A stretch of 64,000 nucleotides of DNA, taken from Nitrosopumilaceae archaeon. Its GTDB lineage: Archaea; Thermoproteota; Nitrososphaeria; Nitrososphaerales; Nitrosopumilaceae. The DNA is taken from contig SYJQ01000028.1 in assembly GCA_005798405.1 (NCBI GenBank), positions 1-64,000 of the forward strand, in the 5' to 3' direction. The notes beneath the pieces were generated by a model. It had not been told where the DNA came from. It did not search any database and worked only from the letters and a program-made list of their open reading frames with translations. How positions within the stretch are numbered: the stretch's first letter is position 1; each line of letters starts with the position of its first letter. Shown in pieces: positions 38,121 through 46,759 of the stretch. Both the position numbers and the translations under genes were made by a program.

Positions 38121-39603
38121 GACCCGCATTTATTATTTCAGGTATGACATTCTGAAATTTTTTAAAATTTTCAACAAACATTTGAGCTAATTTTTTTGCA
38201 GAAAGTTCGTATGACTCTTTATCCGACCAAGTATTTTTTGGATCGAGGATTTCAGATGGTACATCTGGAACTTCTGTTGGGATGTCAAGATTGAATATAT
38301 CATCATGTCTATATTTTACACTGTCCAGTACACCAGTAAGTGCAGCGGTTACCATTGCTCGACTATATTTTATCTTGATTCTTGTACCAATACCATATGG
38401 TCCACCAGACCATCCAGTGTTAACAAGATAAACAACCGTGTTGTGTTGATTGATTTTTTCTCCAAGTAGTTTTGCATATACAGATGCCTGTCTAGGCATA
38501 AACGGTGCTCCAAAACATTCAGAAAATACAGATTTTGGTTCTTTGATTCCTCGTTCAGTTCCAGCTAATTTACTAGTATACCCAGACATGAAATGATACA
38601 TCGCTCCTTCTTTTGTCAATCTAGATACAGGAGGTAAAACACCCAATGCATCAGCAGTTAGAAATACGACTACTTTTGGATGACCACCTATACTTGGAAT
38701 TACTGCTCCTGGAATGTAATCAAGAGGGTATGCAACACGTGTATTTTCAGTTAATTTGTTATCGTTATAATCAGGAATGCCGTTATTGAGTACAACGTTT
38801 TCTAATACAGCCCCAGGTTTTATCGCATTCCAAATTTCAGGCTCTGCTTCTTGACTAAGATTAATACATTTTGCATAAAATCCACCTTCAAAATAAAATG
38901 TCCCGTTATCAGACCAACCATGTTCATCGTCTCCAATTAATCTTCTATTAGGATCAGCTGAGAGAGTGGTTTTTCCAGTTCCAGATAAACCAAAAAATAG
39001 AGCAGTGTCTCCATTTTTTCCAATGTTTGCAGAACAGTGCATTGGGAATACATCACGTTCTGGTAAGAGAAAATTCATTACACCAAACATAGATTTTTTC
39101 ATCTCTCCTGCATATTGAGTTCCTCCAATCAAAACAATTTTTCTAGTCAAATCAATCAGTATGAAAACATTTGATGCGGTTCCATCAACTTTAGGTACTG
39201 CTTGAAAATCATTAATACACATTACAGTGAATTCAGGTTCATGATTTTCCAATTCTTCTTCAGATGGCCTTATGAATAGCTGTCTTGCAAAAAGACTTTG
39301 CCAAACATGATCATTGATTACTCTAATAGGTAATCGATTTTCTTTGTCGGCACCTACAAATCCATCAAACACAAAAAGATCTTTCCCATCTACAAAATGT
39401 TTCATTTTTTCAAGAATGGCTTCGAATTTGTCACTTTGGAACTGATGATTAATTTTTCCCCAATCAATTGTGCTACGGGTTTTATCATCAATTACGATAA
39501 ATCTGTCATCAGGGGATCTTCCAGTATATTTTCCAGTGTTAACAGAAAGAGAACCTGTGGAATTTATCACTCCTTCATTTCGAGCAACCGCGGTTTTGAC
39601 CAA
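38104..39603 (-). CDS. pckA: Phosphoenolpyruvate carboxykinase (ATP); 5' end as called is probably incomplete (see findings)
   Basis: NEGVINSTGSLSVNTGKYTGRSPDDRFIV; FFGLSGTGKTTLSADPNRRLIGDDEHGW. Confidence 0.93.
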   Translation of the reverse strand: MVKTAVARNEGVINSTGSLSVNTGKYTGRSPDDRFIVIDDKTRSTIDWGKINHQFQSDKFEAILEKMKHFVDGKDLFVFDGFVGADKENRLPIRVINDHVWQSLFARQLFIRPSEEELENHEPEFTVMCINDFQAVPKVDGTASNVFILIDLTRKIVLIGGTQYAGEMKKSMFGVMNFLLPERDVFPMHCSANIGKNGDTALFFGLSGTGKTTLSADPNRRLIGDDEHGWSDNGTFYFEGGFYAKCINLSQEAEPEIWNAIKPGAVLENVVLNNGIPDYNDNKLTENTRVAYPLDYIPGAVIPSIGGHPKVVVFLTADALGVLPPVSRLTKEGAMYHFMSGYTSKLAGTERGIKEPKSVFSECFGAPFMPRQASVYAKLLGEKINQHNTVVYLVNTGWSGGPYGIGTRIKIKYSRAMVTAALTGVLDSVKYRHDDIFNLDIPTEVPDVPSEILDPKNTWSDKESYELSAKKLAQMFVENFKKFQNVIPEIINAGPKIHS

Positions 39604-39860
39604 ATCATCTACTGCTAAATTACGATATACTTTTGAGGGATTTATTCCAAAATTTTGTATTTGTGATAAAAATTTGTCAGTTTTAACAGAGCCTATTACT
39701 TCGGTCAGAGGAAGTAACCCCCATCAACAATTATCATACTAATCCCAGGCTTAATCATGAGATATTTCGATCGGCCTTAATTTTCCTTATTATCTCTTTC
39801 CTATCAGATAATTTTTTTCATCTAGGAACGTATTTATTTAAAATTTCAAGAGTCAAACTG

Positions 39861-40265
39861 ATGCCGATCAACAAAGAGAAACTAGCTAAAAGACAAGAAG
39901 CTAAAGAACACAATCCAGAATTTATCAGACCAGAAAGCTGGCGTTATGTTAGATTACAAACAAATTGGAGAAAACCAAAAGGAATTGATCATCATCAAAG
40001 AAAACAAAAAAGCAGAGGTCGTCCAGGACTTGTCAAAGTAGGTTACGGTGGACCAAAAGAGGCAAAAGGACTGCACCCTTCAGGATATACAGATAATCTA
40101 GTTTATACAATAAATGATTTGAAAAAACTTAATCCAAAAACAGACGGTGTAAGATTTGGACATGGTGTTGGTACTAGAAAAAGAAAAGAAATCATTGTAA
40201 AAGCAATGGAAAGTAAGTTCAAGGTGTTTAACGCGAGAGTGAGTGCAAGTGGTAGTAAATCTTAA
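39861..40265 (+). CDS. rpl32e: 50S ribosomal protein L32e
   Basis: RPESWRYVRLQTNWRKPKGIDHHQRKQKSRGRPGLVKVGYGGPKEAKGLHPSGY. Confidence 0.9.
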   Translation: MPINKEKLAKRQEAKEHNPEFIRPESWRYVRLQTNWRKPKGIDHHQRKQKSRGRPGLVKVGYGGPKEAKGLHPSGYTDNLVYTINDLKKLNPKTDGVRFGHGVGTRKRKEIIVKAMESKFKVFNARVSASGSKS

Positions 40266-40704
40266 AGCTAAAAAAAGACTGGTAGCACGAGTTACCGGCG
40301 TTGGAATTCACAGAGTAAAATTTGATTCGGATCATCTAGATGATGTAGCAGATGCAATTACCAGAGAAAATATACGTAGTTTAATTACAGCAAAAAAAAT
40401 CAAAATAAAATCAATAGTGGGGACTTCAAGAGGAAGGGCTCATACTAAAAAGGCTCAAAGAAACAAAAGAGGAACCACACAAGGTTCAAAACAAGGCACA
40501 AAAGGTGCAAGAGTTGGAAAGAAAGAAGTATACGTTGCAAAAGTTCGTGCATTGAGAAGATTGTTAAAAATTGCTAAAGATAGAAAAGAACTAACAAACC
40601 CAGAATTTTGGTTGCTTTACAAAAAAGTGGGTGGAAATACTGTAAGAAACAAAGCTCACCTAAGACTACTCATGGAAGAAACAATTTCCAAGAGAAAAAG
40701 CTAG
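40243..40704 (+). CDS. rpl19e: 50S ribosomal protein L19e
   Basis: NLKAKKRLVARVTGVGIHRVKFD...ITRENIRSLITAKKIKIKSIVGTSRGRA. Confidence 0.92.
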   Translation: MQVVVNLKAKKRLVARVTGVGIHRVKFDSDHLDDVADAITRENIRSLITAKKIKIKSIVGTSRGRAHTKKAQRNKRGTTQGSKQGTKGARVGKKEVYVAKVRALRRLLKIAKDRKELTNPEFWLLYKKVGGNTVRNKAHLRLLMEETISKRKS

Positions 40705-41000
40705 AATCTATAGAGATTATTTTCCAAATCGAAAATTTTCCCATTCTTAATTATGATTCCTTCTCGGATCAGCATATCAGATTTAATCTCTTCACCATAT
40801 GCATATCCACCAACTTTGCCATCAGACTTTACAACTCTATGACACGGTATTATTACGGGGTAAGGATTCTTGTTCATTATTTTACCAACCGCCCTTTGCC
40901 CATTTTTCAAACCAACAGCTTTTGCTAATTCGCCATACGTTGTAATTTTTCCCTTGGGCACTTCAAGTAATTTTTTGTAAATTTTTTTATCAAGATTCAA
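40701..41000 (-). CDS. ogt: Methylated-DNA--protein-cysteine methyltransferase
   Basis: VPKGKITTYGELAKAVGLKNGQRAVGKIMNKNPYPVIIPCHRVVKSDGKVGGY. Confidence 0.93.
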   Translation of the reverse strand: MNLDKKIYKKLLEVPKGKITTYGELAKAVGLKNGQRAVGKIMNKNPYPVIIPCHRVVKSDGKVGGYAYGEEIKSDMLIREGIIIKNGKIFDLENNLYRF

Positions 41001-41773
41001 AGTTTGATCACCTCAAGATCAGTATTGCTTAGAAAATTGATAATCTTTTGTTTGTTTGAACCCAATCCGCCCCAATCCAGAAAAGCAGTTTTTGCCATTT
41101 TATTTTGTTTCATAATATGTAAAAATAAATTTTTGTCAAGACTATCAAGTGCGTGTTTTGGTACAACAGTTCCAAGTGAAAATTCTCCTTCCAACAATTC
41201 ATGTGTAAACTTTTCAGGGTAATGTGTACCTCCAAAACAAATAGCCACCGGTGAAGGACTCACATCCTTAGTCATTACATCGTGCACTAAAACAGCAACT
41301 GAATTACATAAAGAAACATCAGTCCATTGTTTTTCAGTTGTGCCAATTTCAATAAAGATGACAGGTTTGGTCAATGCAGTGGGTCCATGATGTGTAGCTT
41401 CAATTGTGATTTGAAAATCAGAGAATTTTGATTTGTTTTTCCAAAGTGTCTGAAGATATTTTTTTTGTATGTATGGGTGTGGAATTGCTATTTGTCTATC
41501 ATTTCCTCCAAATTTAGCCTCCGAAAAATTACCAGTGCTATGACAAGTAAGAGCCAAAACTCCAGACTCGGCTGCATGTTTTGATAAAAAAATAAATCCA
41601 TCATAATCAAATTTTTCTTCTAACCAGTCAGCAGAGATGGCAGGTGTTGGAATTATTATCAAGTCATAGAATTTACCTCGATAAATCTCGCCTTCTTGCG
41701 TCATTTCTTGAGTAAGAAATTTTGCCATGTTGTATCCCGCAGGGTCATCGCGGTATGCTACAAGGAGTTCCAT
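40997..41773 (-). CDS. dtdA: D-aminoacyl-tRNA deacylase (DtdA/GEK1 type)
   Basis: GNFSEAKFGGNDRQIAIPHPYIQK; ITIEATHHGPTALTKPVIFIEIGTTEKQW; I set the start at ATG 41773 (MELLVAYRDDPAGYNMA) because upstream residues overlap secE. Confidence 0.85.
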   Translation of the reverse strand: MELLVAYRDDPAGYNMAKFLTQEMTQEGEIYRGKFYDLIIIPTPAISADWLEEKFDYDGFIFLSKHAAESGVLALTCHSTGNFSEAKFGGNDRQIAIPHPYIQKKYLQTLWKNKSKFSDFQITIEATHHGPTALTKPVIFIEIGTTEKQWTDVSLCNSVAVLVHDVMTKDVSPSPVAICFGGTHYPEKFTHELLEGEFSLGTVVPKHALDSLDKNLFLHIMKQNKMAKTAFLDWGGLGSNKQKIINFLSNTDLEVIKL

Positions 41774-41812
41774 GAGATAAGAGATATAAGGACACCTTAT
41801 TAATTTCCAGCA

Positions 41813-41986
41813 ATGAACCCTAAGCAGACTTTGAAAAACATGGCTAATACTTTGAAAATGGCTAAAAAGCCAGATCGTGACGAGTATCAACAGCATCTCA
41901 GATTAGTATTAATAGGAATTGCAGGTGTGGGTGCAATTGGCTTTACAATTCAGTTTGTCTTTTCAGTAATTACGTTTGGTAGATAA
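41813..41986 (+). CDS. secE: Preprotein translocase SecE/Sss1 subunit (57 aa; absent from the ORF track)
   Basis: MNPKQTLKNMANTLKMAKKPDREYQ-type motif (actual: ...MAKKPDRDEYQQHLRLVLIGIAGVGAIGFTIQFVFSVITFGR*) directly upstream of spt5 and L11. Confidence 0.88.
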   Translation: MNPKQTLKNMANTLKMAKKPDRDEYQQHLRLVLIGIAGVGAIGFTIQFVFSVITFGR

Positions 41987-41988
41987 AA

Positions 41989-42447
41989 TTGTCCGAGGAA
42001 ATAAAATCTCATCTTTTTGCAATAAGAACCACTGGAGGTCAAGAAAAAGTAGTCATGAGACTATTAGAAGCAAAAGCAAATGCCAATAAAATTAACATTC
42101 AATCTGTATTATTAGTAGACAATCTAAAAGGATATGTCGTAATAGAGGCAATAAATCCAAGTGATGCATACATGGCAGTAGAGGGAGTTAGACATATTCG
42201 CGGCCAGCTTAGAGGAGAATTAGAATTTAAAGACATTGAAGGATATCTGATAAAGAAATCCACAGTTTCACAATTAACAATAGATAACATAGTAGAGATC
42301 ACTGGCGGTCCATTCAAAGGAATGAAAGCAACAATCACCAGAATAGATGTAGACAAAGAAGAAGCAACTGTCGTTTTATTAGATGCATCATATCAATTAC
42401 CAGTAACTGTCGACGCCAACTATCTAAAACTGTCAAGTGAGTCTTAG
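41989..42447 (+). CDS. spt5: Transcription elongation factor Spt5 (NusG)
   Basis: HLFAIRTTGGQEKVVMRLLEAKA; VEGVRHIRGQLRGELEFKDIEGYL; KOW ITGGPFKGMKATI; TTG start. Confidence 0.92.
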   Translation: MSEEIKSHLFAIRTTGGQEKVVMRLLEAKANANKINIQSVLLVDNLKGYVVIEAINPSDAYMAVEGVRHIRGQLRGELEFKDIEGYLIKKSTVSQLTIDNIVEITGGPFKGMKATITRIDVDKEEATVVLLDASYQLPVTVDANYLKLSSES

Positions 42448-42481
42448 GAAGGATTAAATTTTTCATATTAAACTGATAAAC

Positions 42482-42964
42482 ATGGTAGAAGCACAAAAAG
42501 TATCATCACTTGTAACAGGCGGAGCTGCATCAGCAGGTCCACCACTAGGTCCAGCTTTAGGTCCATTGGGAGTCAATATTATGGAGATAATCAAGGCTAT
42601 CAATGAAAAGACAAAAGACTTTGAAGGAATGAAAGTCCCAGTAACAGTTTCTGTTTATCCAGACACAAAAAAATGGGAGATAGAAATTGGAATTCCTTCA
42701 GCAGCTGCATTATTACTAAAAGAAGCAGGAATTCAAAAAGGAACTGGAACTGCAGGAACTGCCTGGGTAGGGGATATAACCATAGATTCTGTTATCAAAG
42801 TTGCAAATACAAAACTAGAGAAATCCTATGCATCTTCTTTGAAATCTGTTGTAAAAACAATAATTGGAACATGTTTGTCACTTGGAATAAAGGTTGAGGG
42901 AAAAACACCAAAAGAGATCACTGCCGAAATTAATGAAGGCAAGTGGGATTCAAAACTAAAATAA
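42482..42964 (+). CDS. rpl11: 50S ribosomal protein L11
   Basis: VTGGAASAGPPLGPALGPLGVNIMEIIKAINEKTKDFEGMKVPV. Confidence 0.96.
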   Translation: MVEAQKVSSLVTGGAASAGPPLGPALGPLGVNIMEIIKAINEKTKDFEGMKVPVTVSVYPDTKKWEIEIGIPSAAALLLKEAGIQKGTGTAGTAWVGDITIDSVIKVANTKLEKSYASSLKSVVKTIIGTCLSLGIKVEGKTPKEITAEINEGKWDSKLK

Positions 42965-42965
42965 A

Positions 42966-43430
42966 TTATAATATAGAGTAAACTGGGTCTTTATCGGTTT
43001 TTTGTAATTCGACAAAGGTTTCCGTGTTTATAATACCATCAATTTTTCCTATCTTCTCTATAACTATGGAATGCAATGCCTCTAAATTTTTTGCATGTAC
43101 ATTTACAATAATATCAAATCTTCCAGTCACTTCAGAAATAGAGATGACTTCTGGTGTCTCCATTAATTTTTTATGAATGTTATCTTTAAGTTTTGGATCT
43201 CTGTTAATTCCAACAGATGCTTTTACACCTATTCCTAAAAGAGAGTCATCTATAACTACAGTAAATTTTTTGATCAATTTTTTTTTCATTAATCGTTTTA
43301 TCCTACTATAAAGAACAGATGCATTAATTCCGAGTTTTTTTGACAGCGCAGGTACTGAGATGGAGCCATCTTTAGTTAGTTCAAAAAGCAATTTCATATC
43401 AAGTTCATCAAATCTCTGCAATGTGCTCAA
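42966..43430 (-). CDS. Lrp/AsnC-family transcriptional regulator
   Basis: N-terminal HTH (DGSISVPALSKKLGINASVLYSRIKRLMKKKLI) plus RAM-like domain. Confidence 0.88.
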   Translation of the reverse strand: MSTLQRFDELDMKLLFELTKDGSISVPALSKKLGINASVLYSRIKRLMKKKLIKKFTVVIDDSLLGIGVKASVGINRDPKLKDNIHKKLMETPEVISISEVTGRFDIIVNVHAKNLEALHSIVIEKIGKIDGIINTETFVELQKTDKDPVYSIL

Positions 43431-43588
43431 AAATTGGCTCAGTGATTTAATAAATGTAAGTTTAGCATGAATTTTACTTTGAAATTACATACATTACCTT
43501 AAAAAAGTGTAAATTTTTAAAATAATATGAGAATCATAATTCATAGCCTCTAAACGATTTTAAGTAGGCTTTCTCGAAAATCTTCATA

Positions 43589-44251
43589 ATGATTACAGAG
43601 GCAAAGCTTGCAGATATGATTAAAGAGGCCAAAGAGGGCAGTAAACAAAGAAAATTCAAACAATCAGTAGAGATGATTATTGTCTTCAAAGATATTGATG
43701 TAAAAAAGGGCTTTGCACTTAACGAGGTAGTTCAACTTCCAAAAACTAGTTCACCTGCCACAGTATGCATTATGGCTACTGGTGATATGGGTCAAAAAGC
43801 AAAGGAAGCAAAAGCAGACGCAGTTGTAGGATCAGATGAATTAGACAAGTTTGCAGCTAACAAAAGAGCATCCAGAAAATTCATCAACAAATATGACTTC
43901 TTCTTAGCAGATACTCAAATTATGCCAGCAGTAGGTAAAGTGTTAGGTCAACTTTTAGGTCCAAGAGGAAAAATGCCAACACCAGTTCCATTTAATGCTT
44001 CAATTGAATCATTTTTACAAAGATTTAGATCATCAATCAAAGTTAGAGCAAGAGCAACATTAGCTATGTCATGTAAAATAGGAGATGAGTCAATGGAAAA
44101 TTCAGACTTGTCAATCAACGCACATGCAGTATTAAGTGCAGTAGAGAAAAAATTACCAAACGGAGAAAAGAATCTCAAAAGAATAATTATCAAAACCACA
44201 ATGGGTAAACCAATTAAACAGATAGAAGAGGTCAAGAAGAAAAATGCATGA
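43589..44251 (+). CDS. rpl1: 50S ribosomal protein L1
   Basis: VGKVLGQLLGPRGKMPTPVPFNASIES. Confidence 0.95.
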   Translation: MITEAKLADMIKEAKEGSKQRKFKQSVEMIIVFKDIDVKKGFALNEVVQLPKTSSPATVCIMATGDMGQKAKEAKADAVVGSDELDKFAANKRASRKFINKYDFFLADTQIMPAVGKVLGQLLGPRGKMPTPVPFNASIESFLQRFRSSIKVRARATLAMSCKIGDESMENSDLSINAHAVLSAVEKKLPNGEKNLKRIIIKTTMGKPIKQIEEVKKKNA

Positions 44252-45110
44252 AAATAGAACAGAGTATCCTAAAAGAAAATCTCAGATGTATCAGCAACTA
44301 CTGGAAATCCCAAAAAAATACAAAGTAGTGGCTCTCGTTAAAATAAACAAAGTAAGAGCATCACAAATTCTTCCACTAAGAAAAGCGCTCAAAGGTCAAG
44401 TAGAATTTGTGTGTGTAAAAGACAGAGTAGCACAAAAAGCATTAGAAAAATTAGACATTCCAGGAATTAAAGGAATTTCAGAAGAGCTAACAGGTCAATG
44501 TCTTTTCATATTTACCAACATGTCACCATTTAAGCTAAATGTATTATTGGCAAAAAATAAAATTATGATGGCAGCAAGAGGCGGAGATATCGCAAGTGTA
44601 GACATTGTAGTACCAGCAAAAAACACAGGAATCGCACCAGGACCAATGCTTACAGAATTCAAAGAGGCAGGAATCCCAACAAAGATTGATCAAGGTACGA
44701 TTTGGATTCAGAAAGACACCACTCCTGTAAAGAAAGGAGAGGCAATCAATGAGAAATTAGCAGCACTTCTTGGTAAGCTAGATATCAAACCAGTAGAGGC
44801 AGGAATTTCACTTTATACAGCATTAGAAGAGGGCTTAAAATATGCAGCAGATGAGATGGTTGTAGATGTTGCAAAAATAAGAAATGCATTTACACAATTC
44901 CATCAAGAAGCAATTTCATTATCCATTGAAGCAGCATATATTACAGCAGAAAACATCAACCAAATCCTTAGCAAAGCAGCTCATTCTGCACGTTCAGTGT
45001 CTATTCAATCCGGATTTATGACAGATGAAACAAAGGAACAGGTTTTGCAGAAAGCTCATAGTCAAGCTAATGCGCTTGCAACTAAAGCAAAACAATACAC
45101 TGCATCTTAA
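44244..45110 (+). CDS. rpl10: 50S ribosomal protein L10 (P0)
   Basis: KKYKVVALVKINKVRASQILPLRKALKGQVEFVCVKDRVAQKAL; AKNTGIAPGPMLTEFKEAGIPTKID; follows L1. Confidence 0.94.
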   Translation: MHENRTEYPKRKSQMYQQLLEIPKKYKVVALVKINKVRASQILPLRKALKGQVEFVCVKDRVAQKALEKLDIPGIKGISEELTGQCLFIFTNMSPFKLNVLLAKNKIMMAARGGDIASVDIVVPAKNTGIAPGPMLTEFKEAGIPTKIDQGTIWIQKDTTPVKKGEAINEKLAALLGKLDIKPVEAGISLYTALEEGLKYAADEMVVDVAKIRNAFTQFHQEAISLSIEAAYITAENINQILSKAAHSARSVSIQSGFMTDETKEQVLQKAHSQANALATKAKQYTAS

Positions 45111-45745
45111 TCCAAACTTCCTTTAGCTTTTGGAAGATTCCAATTGAATTTCATCGCAATTAATCTCAATGTGGTAGTTAGAATTATTCCTAAAATTGTT
45201 GCAGAGTATAATTCACCTCCAAAATACAATGTCAAGTAAAATACAACAATTCCAATAAAACTTGCAGAGATATAGAACTCTTTGACAAAAACTATAGGAA
45301 CTTGACTGACAAAAATATCACGTAATATTCCACCACCTACTGCAGTAAGCATTCCTCCAAGCATTATTGCCAGAAAATTTAATCCAACCAAATTATAAGC
45401 AAAAGTAGCTCCAATTATTGCAAAAACGCCTAATCCAATTGCATCAAATTTCAAAAATAAATTCCAATGTTTCTTTAGATGAGAGTACAAGAAAAAAATA
45501 GAGATTCCTGAAAGTACCGTGATTACCACATATGTTGGATCGGACAAAGAGTTTGGAAATTGTCCCATCACGACATCTCTGATTGTACCACCAGCAACGC
45601 CTGTAATTGTTGCAAGAAGTAAAATTCCGACAATATCCATCTTATGCTCAATTGCCTTAAAAGCACCAGTCACTGCAAAAGCCATTGTGCCAAACAAATC
45701 TAAAATGTAAATAAAAACCTGAGCAGAAATTGAAAAATCAACCAA
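45107..45745 (-). CDS. TRIC/UPF0126-family membrane protein
   Basis: Repeated GTMAFAVTGAFKAIEHKMDIVGILLLATITGVAGGTIRDVVMGQ and GGMLTAVGGGILRDIFVSQVP. Confidence 0.92.
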   Translation of the reverse strand: MVDFSISAQVFIYILDLFGTMAFAVTGAFKAIEHKMDIVGILLLATITGVAGGTIRDVVMGQFPNSLSDPTYVVITVLSGISIFFLYSHLKKHWNLFLKFDAIGLGVFAIIGATFAYNLVGLNFLAIMLGGMLTAVGGGILRDIFVSQVPIVFVKEFYISASFIGIVVFYLTLYFGGELYSATILGIILTTTLRLIAMKFNWNLPKAKGSLD

Positions 45746-45824
45746 TTAAAATGAAAAATGAATAATTGTTAATTAACATTGATGTAAATAAAAATCAAAA
45801 TTAAATTGAAAAAAGAAAAGTTGT

Positions 45825-46118
45825 CTAGCCAAATAGAGAAGAGAGACCTTCCATTGCGGCTTCTTCGCTTTTACTTGTATCAACTGGTGCTTCTTTCTTT
45901 GCTTCACCTGCTGCGGCTGCCGGAGCGGCTGCTGCTACTGCTACAGGTGCGGCTTTGATTGCTTCTTCGATGTTAACATCAGCTAAAGCTGCGACTAATG
46001 CTTTTACTTGAGCATCATTCACTGCGGCGCCAGATGCTTTAACAACTGAGCTGATGTTGGCTTCATTAACTTCTTTTTGTAGCTTGTGAAGAAGTAAAGC
46101 AGCATAAACATATTCCAT
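45825..46118 (-). CDS. rpl12: 50S ribosomal protein L12 (P1)
   Basis: [45 protein letters not shown]...[14 protein letters not shown]. Confidence 0.95.
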   Translation of the reverse strand: MEYVYAALLLHKLQKEVNEANISSVVKASGAAVNDAQVKALVAALADVNIEEAIKAAPVAVAAAAPAAAAGEAKKEAPVDTSKSEEAAMEGLSSLFG

Positions 46119-46185
46119 TGTATCGAGATTTTCTTAGGGCATAATATAAAACTATGGTGGAGTTATACCTGCAAAAACAGAAATC

Positions 46186-46695
46186 CTAGTTTAATATTTT
46201 CAAACTTCTGCAAACAGAGTAAAGGGTTCTTTTCAGATTTTTATCGACTAGTGTATCCATTCGATGTTTCAAAATACGTTTTGCTTCATCTCTTTCAAAA
46301 CCGGGTGGCAATGACAAGACATTATTAATTAATTCTGGAAGAGATTCACGAATCCAACCATCCAACATCGCATAAACTTTTGGTGGAATTAAATCACATT
46401 TGTCCTTATCCAAATCTATGACTTCGGCATAGTTTTCATGTTCTACTCTGTAGACCAGAGCTAATACAACATTATCAGGTGTGGGATGTTCAAGAATTTC
46501 AGCAGATCTGATACCTGTTTTACCTTGAGAAATTTTATTTTTGAGGCCAACAGGGTTGACTATTACGCCATTAATCCCAACTTTTCTTCCATCAACTCCA
46601 GTTACTATACCAAAGATAAAATCATAAAACTCGCCATTTTTTTTAGTGGAGAAAACATGAACGCCTTCTCTTAATGCAGGTTTTTTCCCAAACAT
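46186..46695 (-). CDS. Conserved hypothetical protein (169 aa)
   Basis: ORF MFGKKPALREGVHVFSTKKNGEFYDFIFGIVTGVDGRKV... Confidence 0.7.
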   Translation of the reverse strand: MFGKKPALREGVHVFSTKKNGEFYDFIFGIVTGVDGRKVGINGVIVNPVGLKNKISQGKTGIRSAEILEHPTPDNVVLALVYRVEHENYAEVIDLDKDKCDLIPPKVYAMLDGWIRESLPELINNVLSLPPGFERDEAKRILKHRMDTLVDKNLKRTLYSVCRSLKILN

Positions 46696-46759
46696 GATTA
46701 GAATGGATTATCTAGTGTATTTAATGTGTTATTAATCGACAATTCTTAATATCGGACTA

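Noticed and set aside
40997-41896. N-terminal 41 residues of the track's 299-aa deacylase ORF as a signal peptide
   Set aside because: That stretch is antisense to secE; the conserved protein begins at MELLVAYRDDPAGYNMA (ATG 41773).
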